This document shows positions 8,266-15,795 of a stretch of DNA of 49,689 bases, piece after piece. This DNA comes from JBFLYO01 sp040756745 (GTDB taxonomy: Bacteria > Bacteroidota > Ignavibacteria > UBA10030 > UBA6906), in NCBI GenBank assembly GCA_040756745.1, contig JBFLYO010000030.1, positions 1 through 49,689 of the forward strand, in the 5' to 3' direction. Position numbers and translations under genes: made by a program. The notes under the pieces are model-generated. The model saw only the letters and a program-made list of their open reading frames with translations, was not told where the DNA came from and did no database searches. How positions within the stretch are numbered: position 1 is the first letter of the stretch; the number at the start of each line of letters is the position of its first letter.

Positions 8266-9036
8266 CTACAGCGTCAACAGGAAATACGCCCCCAGCCCCG
8301 TCAACGCAAGTCCATACAACCGCTCGAGAGTGCGCGGACGGGTTTTGATTGCCACCTTCGCGCCGAGGTAGGAGAAGGGAACCGATCCGACCGCCAGCGC
8401 CGCGGTGACAGTCCAATCAATATGGCCAAGATATGCATGAACGATCGTCCCCGGGAGGGCAAGGACCATCGAGGCCGCCAGCGAACAGGCGAATGCTTTT
8501 TTGATCGGTTGACCAAGTATCCAGGCAAAGCTGGGCGCAAGCAGAAAGCCCCCGGAGTTTGCAAGAAGGCCCGATATCAGGCCTACCCCTGCGGCGACAA
8601 GCACCAGACGAAGGCGCCATCGTGAAGGGAGATCCTCTGATGCAGAAGCCGCAACTGCACTTTGACCTGCCGCCTCTTTCGGCGCCACCAGGAAACTCAG
8701 TCCGAACCCAAGCACCATCAATCCCGTGACGATCAGGAGAGGCGTCGCTCCGGTGAACTGCGTGAGCAACGACCCGATGATCGTCGCGGGGACTCCCACC
8801 ATCACGCTCCAACCGATGATCCGCCAATCCAGGAGATCGAAGCGCCAGTACTCAACCGACGCAATGAAGGTCCCCGGGACCGTCGCCGGCAGCGGCGCCG
8901 CCACCGCGACAAACCCCGGTACACCAAGGAGGCTGAGGATCGGCGTCGCAATCGCGCTCCCTCCTTTGCCGAACATCCCTCCAAGAAATCCGACAAGTAT
9001 TCCAGTACACAGGACACCAAGGTAGTGGAGGATCAT
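8266..9036 (-). CDS. TauE/SafE-family membrane permease
   Basis: This 256-residue protein is almost wholly hydrophobic, with about eight predicted membrane helices in two similar halves, the layout of the TauE/SafE (DUF81) family. The N-terminal GFLGGMFGKGGSAIATPIL and the second-half GLISGLLANSGGFLLAPSF are the paired glycine-rich signatures. Members export or take up small sulphonates, sulphite or other organic anions; the substrate cannot be told from sequence. The start ATG lacks a clear Shine-Dalgarno. It lies downstream of a heptad repeat at 9076-9096 and has no functional link to the cas genes. Confidence 0.85.
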   Translation of the reverse strand: MILHYLGVLCTGILVGFLGGMFGKGGSAIATPILSLLGVPGFVAVAAPLPATVPGTFIASVEYWRFDLLDWRIIGWSVMVGVPATIIGSLLTQFTGATPLLIVTGLMVLGFGLSFLVAPKEAAGQSAVAASASEDLPSRWRLRLVLVAAGVGLISGLLANSGGFLLAPSFAWILGQPIKKAFACSLAASMVLALPGTIVHAYLGHIDWTVTAALAVGSVPFSYLGAKVAIKTRPRTLERLYGLALTGLGAYFLLTL

Positions 9037-9075
9037 CTGGCTTGTTCAGTATTCATATTCAACCGCTCTGGTCAT

Positions 9076-9096
9076 CTTCAATCTTCCATCTTCAAT
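9076..9096 (-). repeat. Three tandem heptads (ATTGAAG type)
   Basis: On the minus strand three in-register 7-bp units read ATTGAAG, ATGGAAG, ATTGAAG. They sit in the 75-bp gap in front of tauE. The unit closely resembles the ATTGACG heptads at 11357-11432, so both belong to one repeat family. No protein or RNA function is visible. Confidence 0.75.
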
Positions 9097-9111
9097 TAGT
9101 CTCGGCATTTC

Positions 9112-9558
9112 TTACGGGGTATTCAGCGCCACCTCATCAATGGGCACATCCCAGTGCCCCAGCAGTATCTCGAACCTCCGCTGTTCCTCTTTCCTGAACG
9201 ATTCCTGATCGGGGAAGATCGACTTAGCCAGCGCCGCCTCATCGAACCCGTCGGTTGTCACGGACACGTTCTAGAACACGATCGTCACCCGGTAGTCCCA
9301 CCGACCCTCTTCCGTGGCGTGGAAGCGCGGTTTGACAGCGCTTACGCTCAATATCCTGCCGAGCTCGATCTGCTTTTTCAGCACTGGATAGTGGTTCTTC
9401 CTGAAAAGCCGGATGAACTCGTCGGCATAACCCCAGCGGGCTTTGTAGTAATACTCTACGATATACGGTTTGTCGCTTGCATGCTGGCGGGCAGATTGGG
9501 GAAAGGACATTGTGTAAACGAAGAGAACAGCCAAGGAGACGAAGGCCAGACGACGCAT
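9112..9558 (-). pseudogene. Small exported protein gene interrupted by in-frame TAG
   Basis: GAGGAGGTG ahead of ATG 9558 sets the start, giving MRRLAFVSLAVLF, a signal peptide. The frame runs 95 codons to TAG at 9271-9273 (after RVTIVF), then continues without other stops for 52 codons to TAA at 9112-9114. The downstream part (NVSVTTDGFDEAALAKS and beyond) looks like ordinary coding sequence, so the full product would be about 148 residues. The pattern KPYIVEYYYKARWGYADEFIRLF suggests a dimeric alpha-beta barrel (EthD/ABM-like) fold, with low confidence. TAG could derive from CAG or TGG by one change. It may be a pseudogene, a sequencing error or a readthrough site; the rest of the window uses TAG as a stop, so general recoding is unlikely. 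Confidence 0.7.
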
Positions 9559-9613
9559 AAGGGCACCTCCTCGAATAAGCAGTGACAAAATCTACAACGA
9601 ACGCCGGACGATG

Positions 9614-11431
9614 TCAATCAGCTGAGCCGCCCACGAAGCTCACTTCGTACTGCCCCCTCACCGAGTTGATGAGGAAGACGCGGGTCGCACGGTGGAGGTC
9701 GACACGAGTCAAAATCTGCTCTTTCACCAATTTCTGCTCAAGCATCCATCGCCTGTACACACCGGAGAGGAGACCGCGATGAACGGGAGGCGTCACCAGC
9801 CCCCCATCGATCTCCAGAACCAGGTTGGCGATCGTCGATTCCGTCAGCTCGCCTCGCTCGTTCCAGAGTATGACGTCGTCGCAGTCCCCGACCCCCGCCC
9901 GTGCCTCTTCATATGCCTTTCGCATCGTCGTCTTATGATAGAGAAACCGATCGGAGGTGCACACCGGCTTGCAGGCAAGCCGCACTCGCGGCATCTCTGC
10001 TGGGGGAGGCGAGCCCAGCGGCTCGGACTGTAACGTGATCTCTCCCGACTGCGAAATGAGCAGGCGAACCTTCTGCAGCTCATGATTGAATCGCGAGGCG
10101 CAGTCCGCGAGCCGACTTTGCACTTCGCGAAGGTCAACTGGAATGGCAAAATACGCGGCGCTCTGTTTCAGCCGCTCGAGATGGAGGTCAAGGAGGAAGA
10201 AACCTCCGCCCGGTTTCCAGAGCATGGTCTCCAGAAGCGAAAACTCCGGCACCGGCTCGGTGACGACGAGCGCTTTTGTCCTGCTCTCGGCCAGCTCGCC
10301 TTCATCGGTCGAGCCCCACACAATCCCTCCCCCCACCCCGTACTCCATACTCCCCTGCTCCCTGTCAATCAGGACAGTGCGAATGGACACGCTGAACGTC
10401 GCATTCCGCCCGGGAAGAACATATCCGACCGTCCCCGTGTAGATACCGCGGGGGGTCGACTCAAGCTCCCTGATGATCTGCATCGTTCTCGGTTTGGGCG
10501 CCCCGGTGATCGATGCTGCGGGGAACAGGGCCGTCATGATGTCAGTCAGTCCGGCATCGGTCACCCCCTGGACTGTCGATGTGAGCTGCCAGAGCGTGGA
10601 ATATTTCTCCAGCGAGAACAGGTCGGTAACCTGAACGGTCCCGGTCCGGGCCACCTTACCGACATCGTTCCGCATCATATCGACGATCATCACATTCTCG
10701 GCCCTGTCCTTCGGCGAGCGCCGGAGTTGTTCCCCCCTGGCTATGTCATCCTCTGCGGTGAGGCCGCGTGGAGCCGTCCCCTTCATCGGCCGCGACGTGA
10801 GCGTCTTTCCCTTCAAACTGAAGAACAGCTCCGGCGAGGTGCTGCAGATGACGAACCGACCAGTATCGATGAAGGCGGCAAATCCGGTTCGTTGCGCCGC
10901 GTGGAGCCGGGTGAAGAAACCGCAGGGGTCGCCTGAGAAGCCGGATCGGAGCCGGTAGGAATAGTTGACCTGATAGGTCTCCCCGGCTTTGATGTAACTG
11001 CGAACGCGACTGATAGCCGCGCGGTATTCATCATCGGAGACGGTAGGGGTCCATTGCACGGGCGATTCGGAGAACTGCCCCTCCTGCAATTGCGACTCCG
11101 GGATCTCATCGACTGCATCGCTTATGGCAAACCATGCAAGGGGGAATTCGCCGTGAGGATGGACAACGAGTGAATTGTCGAATGCCGGTGCGGCTTCGTA
11201 AGCAATGAATCCCGCAGCCGATCGTCCCTTGACCTCAACCTCGTCCTCGACCTTTCGAAGGAGCGGGAGGACATCGGCATGATGCATTGCGACCAACACT
11301 TCCCGGGGATCGCGGAAGAGAAGCCAGGAGTTGCGATCGGCGTGGTGAACAGCACAATTGACGATAGACGATTGACCATTGACGATTGACCACCGGTCGT
11401 CAATTGTCAATCGTCCATTGTCAAGTGTCAA
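9614..11431 (-). CDS. pabBC: Aminodeoxychorismate synthase/lyase fusion (PabB-PabC)
   Basis: One 605-residue chain joins PabB (about residues 30-390), which aminates chorismate to aminodeoxychorismate, to the PLP lyase PabC (about 395-605), which releases 4-aminobenzoate for folate. PabB signatures are PMKGTAPRG (K217), KDRAENVMIVDMMRND and SITGAPKPR. The PabC pyridoxal lysine is probably K500 in FLYHKTTMRK. A separate PabA-type glutaminase is expected elsewhere. The best start is TTG 11431: GGGAGG lies six bases before it, right after the peptidase stop. That start makes the first 26 residues a translation of a heptad palindrome (11357-11432); the recognisable protein begins near VHHADRNSWLLF. 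Confidence 0.9.
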   Translation of the reverse strand: MTLDNGRLTIDDRWSIVNGQSSIVNCAVHHADRNSWLLFRDPREVLVAMHHADVLPLLRKVEDEVEVKGRSAAGFIAYEAAPAFDNSLVVHPHGEFPLAWFAISDAVDEIPESQLQEGQFSESPVQWTPTVSDDEYRAAISRVRSYIKAGETYQVNYSYRLRSGFSGDPCGFFTRLHAAQRTGFAAFIDTGRFVICSTSPELFFSLKGKTLTSRPMKGTAPRGLTAEDDIARGEQLRRSPKDRAENVMIVDMMRNDVGKVARTGTVQVTDLFSLEKYSTLWQLTSTVQGVTDAGLTDIMTALFPAASITGAPKPRTMQIIRELESTPRGIYTGTVGYVLPGRNATFSVSIRTVLIDREQGSMEYGVGGGIVWGSTDEGELAESRTKALVVTEPVPEFSLLETMLWKPGGGFFLLDLHLERLKQSAAYFAIPVDLREVQSRLADCASRFNHELQKVRLLISQSGEITLQSEPLGSPPPAEMPRVRLACKPVCTSDRFLYHKTTMRKAYEEARAGVGDCDDVILWNERGELTESTIANLVLEIDGGLVTPPVHRGLLSGVYRRWMLEQKLVKEQILTRVDLHRATRVFLINSVRGQYEVSFVGGSAD

Positions 11432-11432
11432 T
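11357..11432. repeat. Symmetric heptad palindrome: 5 units, ACCGGT, 5 inverted units
   Basis: Five in-register 7-bp units (ATTGACG, ATAGACG, ATTGACC, ATTGACG, ATTGACC) fill 11357-11391. The palindrome ACCGGT is at 11392-11397. Five inverted units (CGTCAAT, TGTCAAT, CGTCCAT, TGTCAAG, TGTCAAT) fill 11398-11432. The 35-bp arms can pair with about eight mismatches, mostly at the seventh base. The element begins just after the peptidase stop and runs into the 5' end of pabBC. It could form a cruciform or an mRNA hairpin over the pabBC start region. Confidence 0.9.
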
Positions 11433-11434
11433 TG

Positions 11435-13687
11435 TCACCTCCCTCCCGCCTCCACATGCTCCATCAAGAACCTCGTCAGGAGCGTATACAAATGGCGCGT
11501 CGTATTGGGCCCCTCATTGATGCCGTGCGTGCGGTTCGGGTAAGACATCATTGTGAACTGCTTGTTTGCTTTGACGAGTGCGTTAACCAGCCGCTCTGTC
11601 CCCTGATAATGCACGTTGTCGTCACCCGTCCCGTGCACGATGAGCAGATTCCCGCGCAGGCTGTCGGCAAAGGTGATGGGTGATCCCAGTCTGTATCCCT
11701 CCACATTCTGGTCGGGAAGCCCCATATACCGCTCCTGGTAGATCGCATCATAGAGCCGCTCGTCAGGCACGGGGGCGACCGCCATCCCGGTCTGGACGAG
11801 GTCGGGATGACGGAACATCATGTTCAGCGTCATCGATCCGCCGCCGCTCCACCCCCAGACGGCGATGCGGGTGGAGTCGACGTACGGCCATTGCCGCACC
11901 TGACGGAGCGCGGCAGCCTGGTCCTGTGACGCAAGGATGCCGACCTGGCGGTAGACCGCCTTGCGCCAGGCGCGGCCACGCGGCGCCGGTGTCCCACGGT
12001 TATCGATGCTGAGCACGATATACCCCTGCTGGCTCAACATCAGGTGCCACAGGTATCTCCTTCCCCCCCAACTGTCAAGCACAGTCTGGCCCGCGGGCTC
12101 GCCGTACACATAGACCAGCAACGGGTATCGCTTAGACTCGTCAAACGACGGCGGAAGCATCTTCCACCCGTCGAGATTGATGTCGCCTCCAATGTCGACC
12201 CGGAAAAACGATGCGTCGCCGTGCCTCAGGCGGCTTACCGACCGACGAAGCCCGGCATTCTCCACAAGTACCTTCTGAACAGCATGTGAGGGGAGATTCA
12301 CGAAGTCCACTACCGGCGGAGTACCGAAGCGGGAATAGGTATGGATCGCCCATCTCCCGTTCGGCGATATGTCATAGCTGTGCGTTCCAGGCTCAGACTG
12401 AGGCGTGAGTCGCTCAGGTGATCCCTTCCCGTCCAGCCGAAGCCGGTAGAGGTAGCGCTGACCGGCGTCCGAAGGGGAGGCGATGTAATATACCCAGCCA
12501 TTTGCCGTATCGATGCTTGCGACCTTAATGACGTCGAACGATTCTTGAGTTAGCACACGGAGTCTCTCCCCCGCGCGCGAGTATATAGAGAGATGGGTCC
12601 AGCCATCCTGCTCGCTCAGCCAGGTAAATTCGGACCCGTTCTTCAGCCAATGCACGCTATCCACCACCTCAACCCAGGTGCTGTCCTGATCGGCAAGGAT
12701 TGTCTTCAGCGTCCCTGTCCGGACATCGCCGAGCATCAGCCGATTGGTGTTTTGCAACCTGTTGAAGTACTGGAAGACGATTTCAGTCGAATTCCCCGCC
12801 CAATCCATCCGCGCAATATAGTTGTTGCGGCGGTCTCCGGGAGGGAAAAACCACGAGGTGGCTCCCCCCACAGCCGGAATCACACCCACCCTGCATGCGG
12901 ACAGCGTTTCGCCGGCTTTCGGGTACTGTATCGGGGTGACGAATGAATAGAGGGAATCAGTATTATTAATGAGATAGAAGTCGCGGACCCCGCTCGCATC
13001 AAGTTGCCAGTAGGCGATCCTGGAGCCGTCAGGACTCCACCGGAACCCGTCCCGGAGGTCGAATTCTTCTTCGTAAACCCAGTCGAACGTGCCGTTGATA
13101 ATCGTCCGTGAGCCGTCATAGGTCAGCTGGGTGATTATCCCCGTTGTGACGTCTTCGACATAGATATTGTTGCCGCGGATGTAGGCGACTTTTCGCCCGT
13201 CCGGCGAGAATTTTGCAAACATCAACGTCGACGGTTCCGCATCGCCGCCCGCCTTTCTCAGCGACCTGTCAGCAGCGCGAAAGACCCAGTAGTCCCCACG
13301 GGTATTGTGCCGCCAGACGCGCCGGCTGTTGGTGTAAATGAGGAGACGAGTTGTATCTGCGGACCACTGGTAATTCTCGACGTACAGCGGTGAAGTACCT
13401 CCCTTTGGGATCAACCACTCAGCGGGGATGAGGACATCACGTTTGCCGGTGCGTGAGTCGTGCCGCACGATGTCGCGTCCACCGCCGGCAGTGGCAGAAC
13501 GTTCGAGCGTCGTGTACCCCGCTCCCCCGTCAATCCATCGGGCTGGCCCGAACCGCTGGGGGATGAACTCCCGCGACTCGAATATCCGATCGATACTTAG
13601 GAGGCTCGAGTCTGCATGCTGGCTCCAGCCGGTCACGGGGGAGAGAACGAACAGGGAAGCGACGACGAGGAAAAAGGATCTTCGCAT
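11435..13687 (-). CDS. Secreted S9B dipeptidyl peptidase (DPP IV-like)
   Basis: This 750-residue protein has a signal peptide (MRRSFFLVVASLFVLSP), an eight-bladed beta-propeller domain and a C-terminal alpha/beta-hydrolase domain. The nucleophile is in GWSGGGSMT, the aspartate in VHGTGDDNVHY and the histidine in YPNRTHGI, the order of prolyl oligopeptidase family S9. The propeller contains a DWVYEEEF block, the Glu-Glu motif that binds substrate N-termini in DPP IV. It should remove X-Pro or X-Ala dipeptides in the periplasm or outside. The start at 13687 is chosen for the signal peptide and an upstream AAAGG. The stop lies three bases before the pabBC start, so the two are coupled. Confidence 0.93.
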   Translation of the reverse strand: MRRSFFLVVASLFVLSPVTGWSQHADSSLLSIDRIFESREFIPQRFGPARWIDGGAGYTTLERSATAGGGRDIVRHDSRTGKRDVLIPAEWLIPKGGTSPLYVENYQWSADTTRLLIYTNSRRVWRHNTRGDYWVFRAADRSLRKAGGDAEPSTLMFAKFSPDGRKVAYIRGNNIYVEDVTTGIITQLTYDGSRTIINGTFDWVYEEEFDLRDGFRWSPDGSRIAYWQLDASGVRDFYLINNTDSLYSFVTPIQYPKAGETLSACRVGVIPAVGGATSWFFPPGDRRNNYIARMDWAGNSTEIVFQYFNRLQNTNRLMLGDVRTGTLKTILADQDSTWVEVVDSVHWLKNGSEFTWLSEQDGWTHLSIYSRAGERLRVLTQESFDVIKVASIDTANGWVYYIASPSDAGQRYLYRLRLDGKGSPERLTPQSEPGTHSYDISPNGRWAIHTYSRFGTPPVVDFVNLPSHAVQKVLVENAGLRRSVSRLRHGDASFFRVDIGGDINLDGWKMLPPSFDESKRYPLLVYVYGEPAGQTVLDSWGGRRYLWHLMLSQQGYIVLSIDNRGTPAPRGRAWRKAVYRQVGILASQDQAAALRQVRQWPYVDSTRIAVWGWSGGGSMTLNMMFRHPDLVQTGMAVAPVPDERLYDAIYQERYMGLPDQNVEGYRLGSPITFADSLRGNLLIVHGTGDDNVHYQGTERLVNALVKANKQFTMMSYPNRTHGINEGPNTTRHLYTLLTRFLMEHVEAGGR

Positions 13688-13815
13688 CAAATGACCTTTC
13701 TGGCACCCTGAGTCTCGGGGATGACCGCCGTCTCGCACTGAAACGCTGACGGATGAAGAAGAAACTAATACTTGGCGGGAGGAGAATCAAGGAAAACCAC
13801 AGCAGGGGAAAAATC

Positions 13816-13844
13816 TTGCGCCTTCCGGCGTCGATGCGTATCTT
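13816..13844 (+). promoter_or_regulatory. Putative sigma70-like promoter for the esterase gene
   Basis: TTGCGC (13816-13821) and TATCTT (13839-13844) are 17 bp apart, placing the transcript start about 20 bases before ATG 13872. The -10 box is identical to that of the kinase operon promoter at 37621-37650, which supports it. The -35 matches four of six consensus positions. Confidence 0.5.
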
Positions 13845-13871
13845 GCTCTTCAACTTTCCAGAGGTGTCCCA

Positions 13872-14780
13872 ATGAACCGTCCCCTTGCTCTCCTCGTAGC
13901 TCTCCTAATGGTTGTGCTGTCGGCCGCCGGCCAAACGACAAGCTCCTCTCTGCCGACATGGCCCGTTGATCTGATGATGGACTACTCGGTCATTCCAAAC
14001 GTGACGTACTCAACGGCGAACAATTTCGAATGCAAGCTTGAGGTGTACGCGCGCCGCGCTTCGGGCGGGCCGTTCCCGACTGCCGTGCATATTCATGGAG
14101 GAGGGTGGGTGGTGGGGACGAAAGAGTCGAGCGTCATGCAGCTGATGCCCTATCTTTCCATGGGCTTTTCAGCAGTGAACGTGGAGTACCGTCTCGCGAA
14201 GGTGTCTCTCGCGCCTGCCGCGGTCGAAGACTGCCGCCTCGCGCTTCGGTGGATCTTCAAGAATGCAAAGGCCTACGGCTTTGATACAACACGGATCATC
14301 ATCACCGGAGGGTCGGCCGGCGGCCACCTTGCGCTCATGACCGGCATGCTCGACGAGTCTGCCGGGTTCGACGCCCCCAAGGAATGGGACCAGCAGAATT
14401 TCCCGACGCCCGTCGCTGCGATTATCAATTGGTTCGGCATTACCGACGTCAAAGACCTCCTCGCGGGACCCAACAGGCAGAATTATGCGGTCTCCTGGCT
14501 GGGAAGCCAGCCCAACCGTGAGCAGCTTGCTGCGCGCGTCTCGCCGCTCACCTACGTCCGCAAGGGATTGCCGCCGATCCTCACCATTCACGGCGACAAT
14601 GACAACCTTGTCCCATACAACCATGCCGTCCGGCTCCACAAGGCGCTCACCGAGGCAAACGTACCCAACCAGCTCGTGACCGTGCCTGGCGGGAAGCATG
14701 GCGGGTTCACTCGCGACCAGATGCTCTCGGCGTTCGCGACGATCCGGGAGTTCCTGGTGCAGCAGAAGATCCTGCGATGA
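13872..14780 (+). CDS. Secreted alpha/beta-hydrolase (carboxylesterase-like)
   Basis: This 302-residue protein starts with a signal peptide ending near LSAAGQ. The HGGGW block (75-79) forms the oxyanion hole and S148 in GGSAGGH is the nucleophile. The acid is probably the aspartate in HGDNDNLVPY and the base the histidine in GGKHGGF. This is the layout of hormone-sensitive-lipase/BD-FAE-type esterases that deacylate small esters or acetylated sugars; the substrate is unknown. AGAGGTG precedes the ATG. It is divergent from the peptidase gene and appears monocistronic. Confidence 0.88.
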   Translation: MNRPLALLVALLMVVLSAAGQTTSSSLPTWPVDLMMDYSVIPNVTYSTANNFECKLEVYARRASGGPFPTAVHIHGGGWVVGTKESSVMQLMPYLSMGFSAVNVEYRLAKVSLAPAAVEDCRLALRWIFKNAKAYGFDTTRIIITGGSAGGHLALMTGMLDESAGFDAPKEWDQQNFPTPVAAIINWFGITDVKDLLAGPNRQNYAVSWLGSQPNREQLAARVSPLTYVRKGLPPILTIHGDNDNLVPYNHAVRLHKALTEANVPNQLVTVPGGKHGGFTRDQMLSAFATIREFLVQQKILR

Positions 14781-15204
14781 GAATCCCCTGTTTATCTTTT
14801 CAACACTCGCAGCTTTTGGCGCGTATGGGGCGCGAGTGAAAGCGGTTTCACAGGTTGAACGCCGGTTCGGTATTGACATTGGAGCACTCTTTCTGTAAGA
14901 TTGCGCAAGGTTTTCTTTTCCGTTCTTCCACACAGCGCGCCAAACGGTATATTCATGTGGAACTCTCCCGTGAGATCATCGCTCATTTGTACCGATGGCA
15001 CGCCCAGCAACATCACCCCGCATGTTGTATCGTCGAATCTCCCGCTCATTGCACCGATTGATGGATCCCCCGGCCCCCTCCGGGCACTGAACCTCAGTTT
15101 ATCACGACTCACCGGCAGAAACTGACGCATCGCCGTGATGAGACGTTATCCTCTCGGCACCCGGAAACGCAGAACAAGCCCACTATTGCATGGAGGTCAT
15201 CCGC
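14781..15204. other. Gene-free stretch with hairpins and a strong promoter
   Basis: No reading frame here has a convincing start, ribosome site or protein character. Downstream of the esterase stop are two overlapping dyads: CACTCGC (14804-14810) / GCGAGTG (14832-14838), and GTGAAA / TTTCAC with a GCGG loop (14836-14851). Neither has a T-run. The promoter at 14873-14901 then leaves about 300 bases of leader before the next gene. The leader may be plain 5' UTR, a small RNA or a decayed gene. Confidence 0.5.
14873..14901 (+). promoter_or_regulatory. Sigma70-like promoter TTGACA-17-TAAGAT
   Basis: A perfect -35 box TTGACA (14873-14878) and a good -10 box TAAGAT (14896-14901) are exactly 17 bp apart. 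Transcription would begin near 14908, roughly 300 bases before the next start codon at 15205. It probably drives the small exported protein and perhaps the giant cargo gene behind it. Confidence 0.7.
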
Positions 15205-15723
15205 ATGGTTGCCCAACGAGTTAGATCGATACGTCCCGTTATCGCGGCTCTGCTCCTTGCTGTTCCATCCGGCGCTCAGCCGAAGGCGCCACCGCGCTCT
15301 CCAAGTTCAGAAGATCTTGCCCGTCAGGCCGACGTCGTGCTGGTCGGCACCGTCAGAGAATTGAAGTCCGAATGGAACGCTTCCCGCACCCAGATCGTCA
15401 CACGGGTGACTGTTGCCGTGGACCAATATCTCAAAGGCGGGACGGCTGGGAACTCGTTCACGCTCTTCGTTCCAGGCGGGGAGGTCGGGACCGTCGGAGA
15501 GATGTACAGCCACATGCCGGTCTTCCGACGCAATGAGGACGTCGTTGTCTTCGCGGAAAAGGACCCCCAGAACCACTTCCGCGTCGCCGGCGGTCGCGCC
15601 GGTAAGCTCATTGTGAAAAAGGACCCCGCAACCGGAAGCCCGCTCGTCGCCGGGCGCCAGCGACTCGACGATTTTGTGACATCGATCAGGAACACCGTTG
15701 AACATCCCCAGCTTGACCGGTGA
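15205..15723 (+). CDS. Small exported protein of unknown function
   Basis: This 172-residue protein has an N-terminal signal peptide (IRPVIAALLLAVPSGAQ) and a compact beta-rich body starting LARQADVVLVGTVRELKSEW. I do not recognise a named family with confidence. The ADVVLVGTV...TRVTVAVDQYLKG pattern resembles small secreted proteins that accompany matrixin-type proteases, which fits the metzincin cargo encoded next; this is inference. GGAGG eight bases upstream of ATG 15205 sets the start. There is no type IX sorting domain, so it is likely periplasmic. It lies 72 bp before the giant gene and probably shares its promoter. Confidence 0.75.
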   Translation: MVAQRVRSIRPVIAALLLAVPSGAQPKAPPRSPSSEDLARQADVVLVGTVRELKSEWNASRTQIVTRVTVAVDQYLKGGTAGNSFTLFVPGGEVGTVGEMYSHMPVFRRNEDVVVFAEKDPQNHFRVAGGRAGKLIVKKDPATGSPLVAGRQRLDDFVTSIRNTVEHPQLDR

Positions 15724-15795
15724 CAGCCGTCCCGGCCACGCACCCCTGATGTGATTCTGATAAAGTGCCGAACACCAACCGACTGGAGAAGCCCG

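Noticed and set aside
11357..11432. Heptad element as a second CRISPR array
   Set aside because: Units are 7 bp without spacers and arranged as inverted arms, which does not fit CRISPR.
14792..15130. 112-codon minus-strand frame and a 74-codon plus-strand frame in the gap before 15205
   Set aside because: Neither has an SD, a signal peptide, or domain-like sequence; the plus frame needs a TTG start that overlaps the -10 box.
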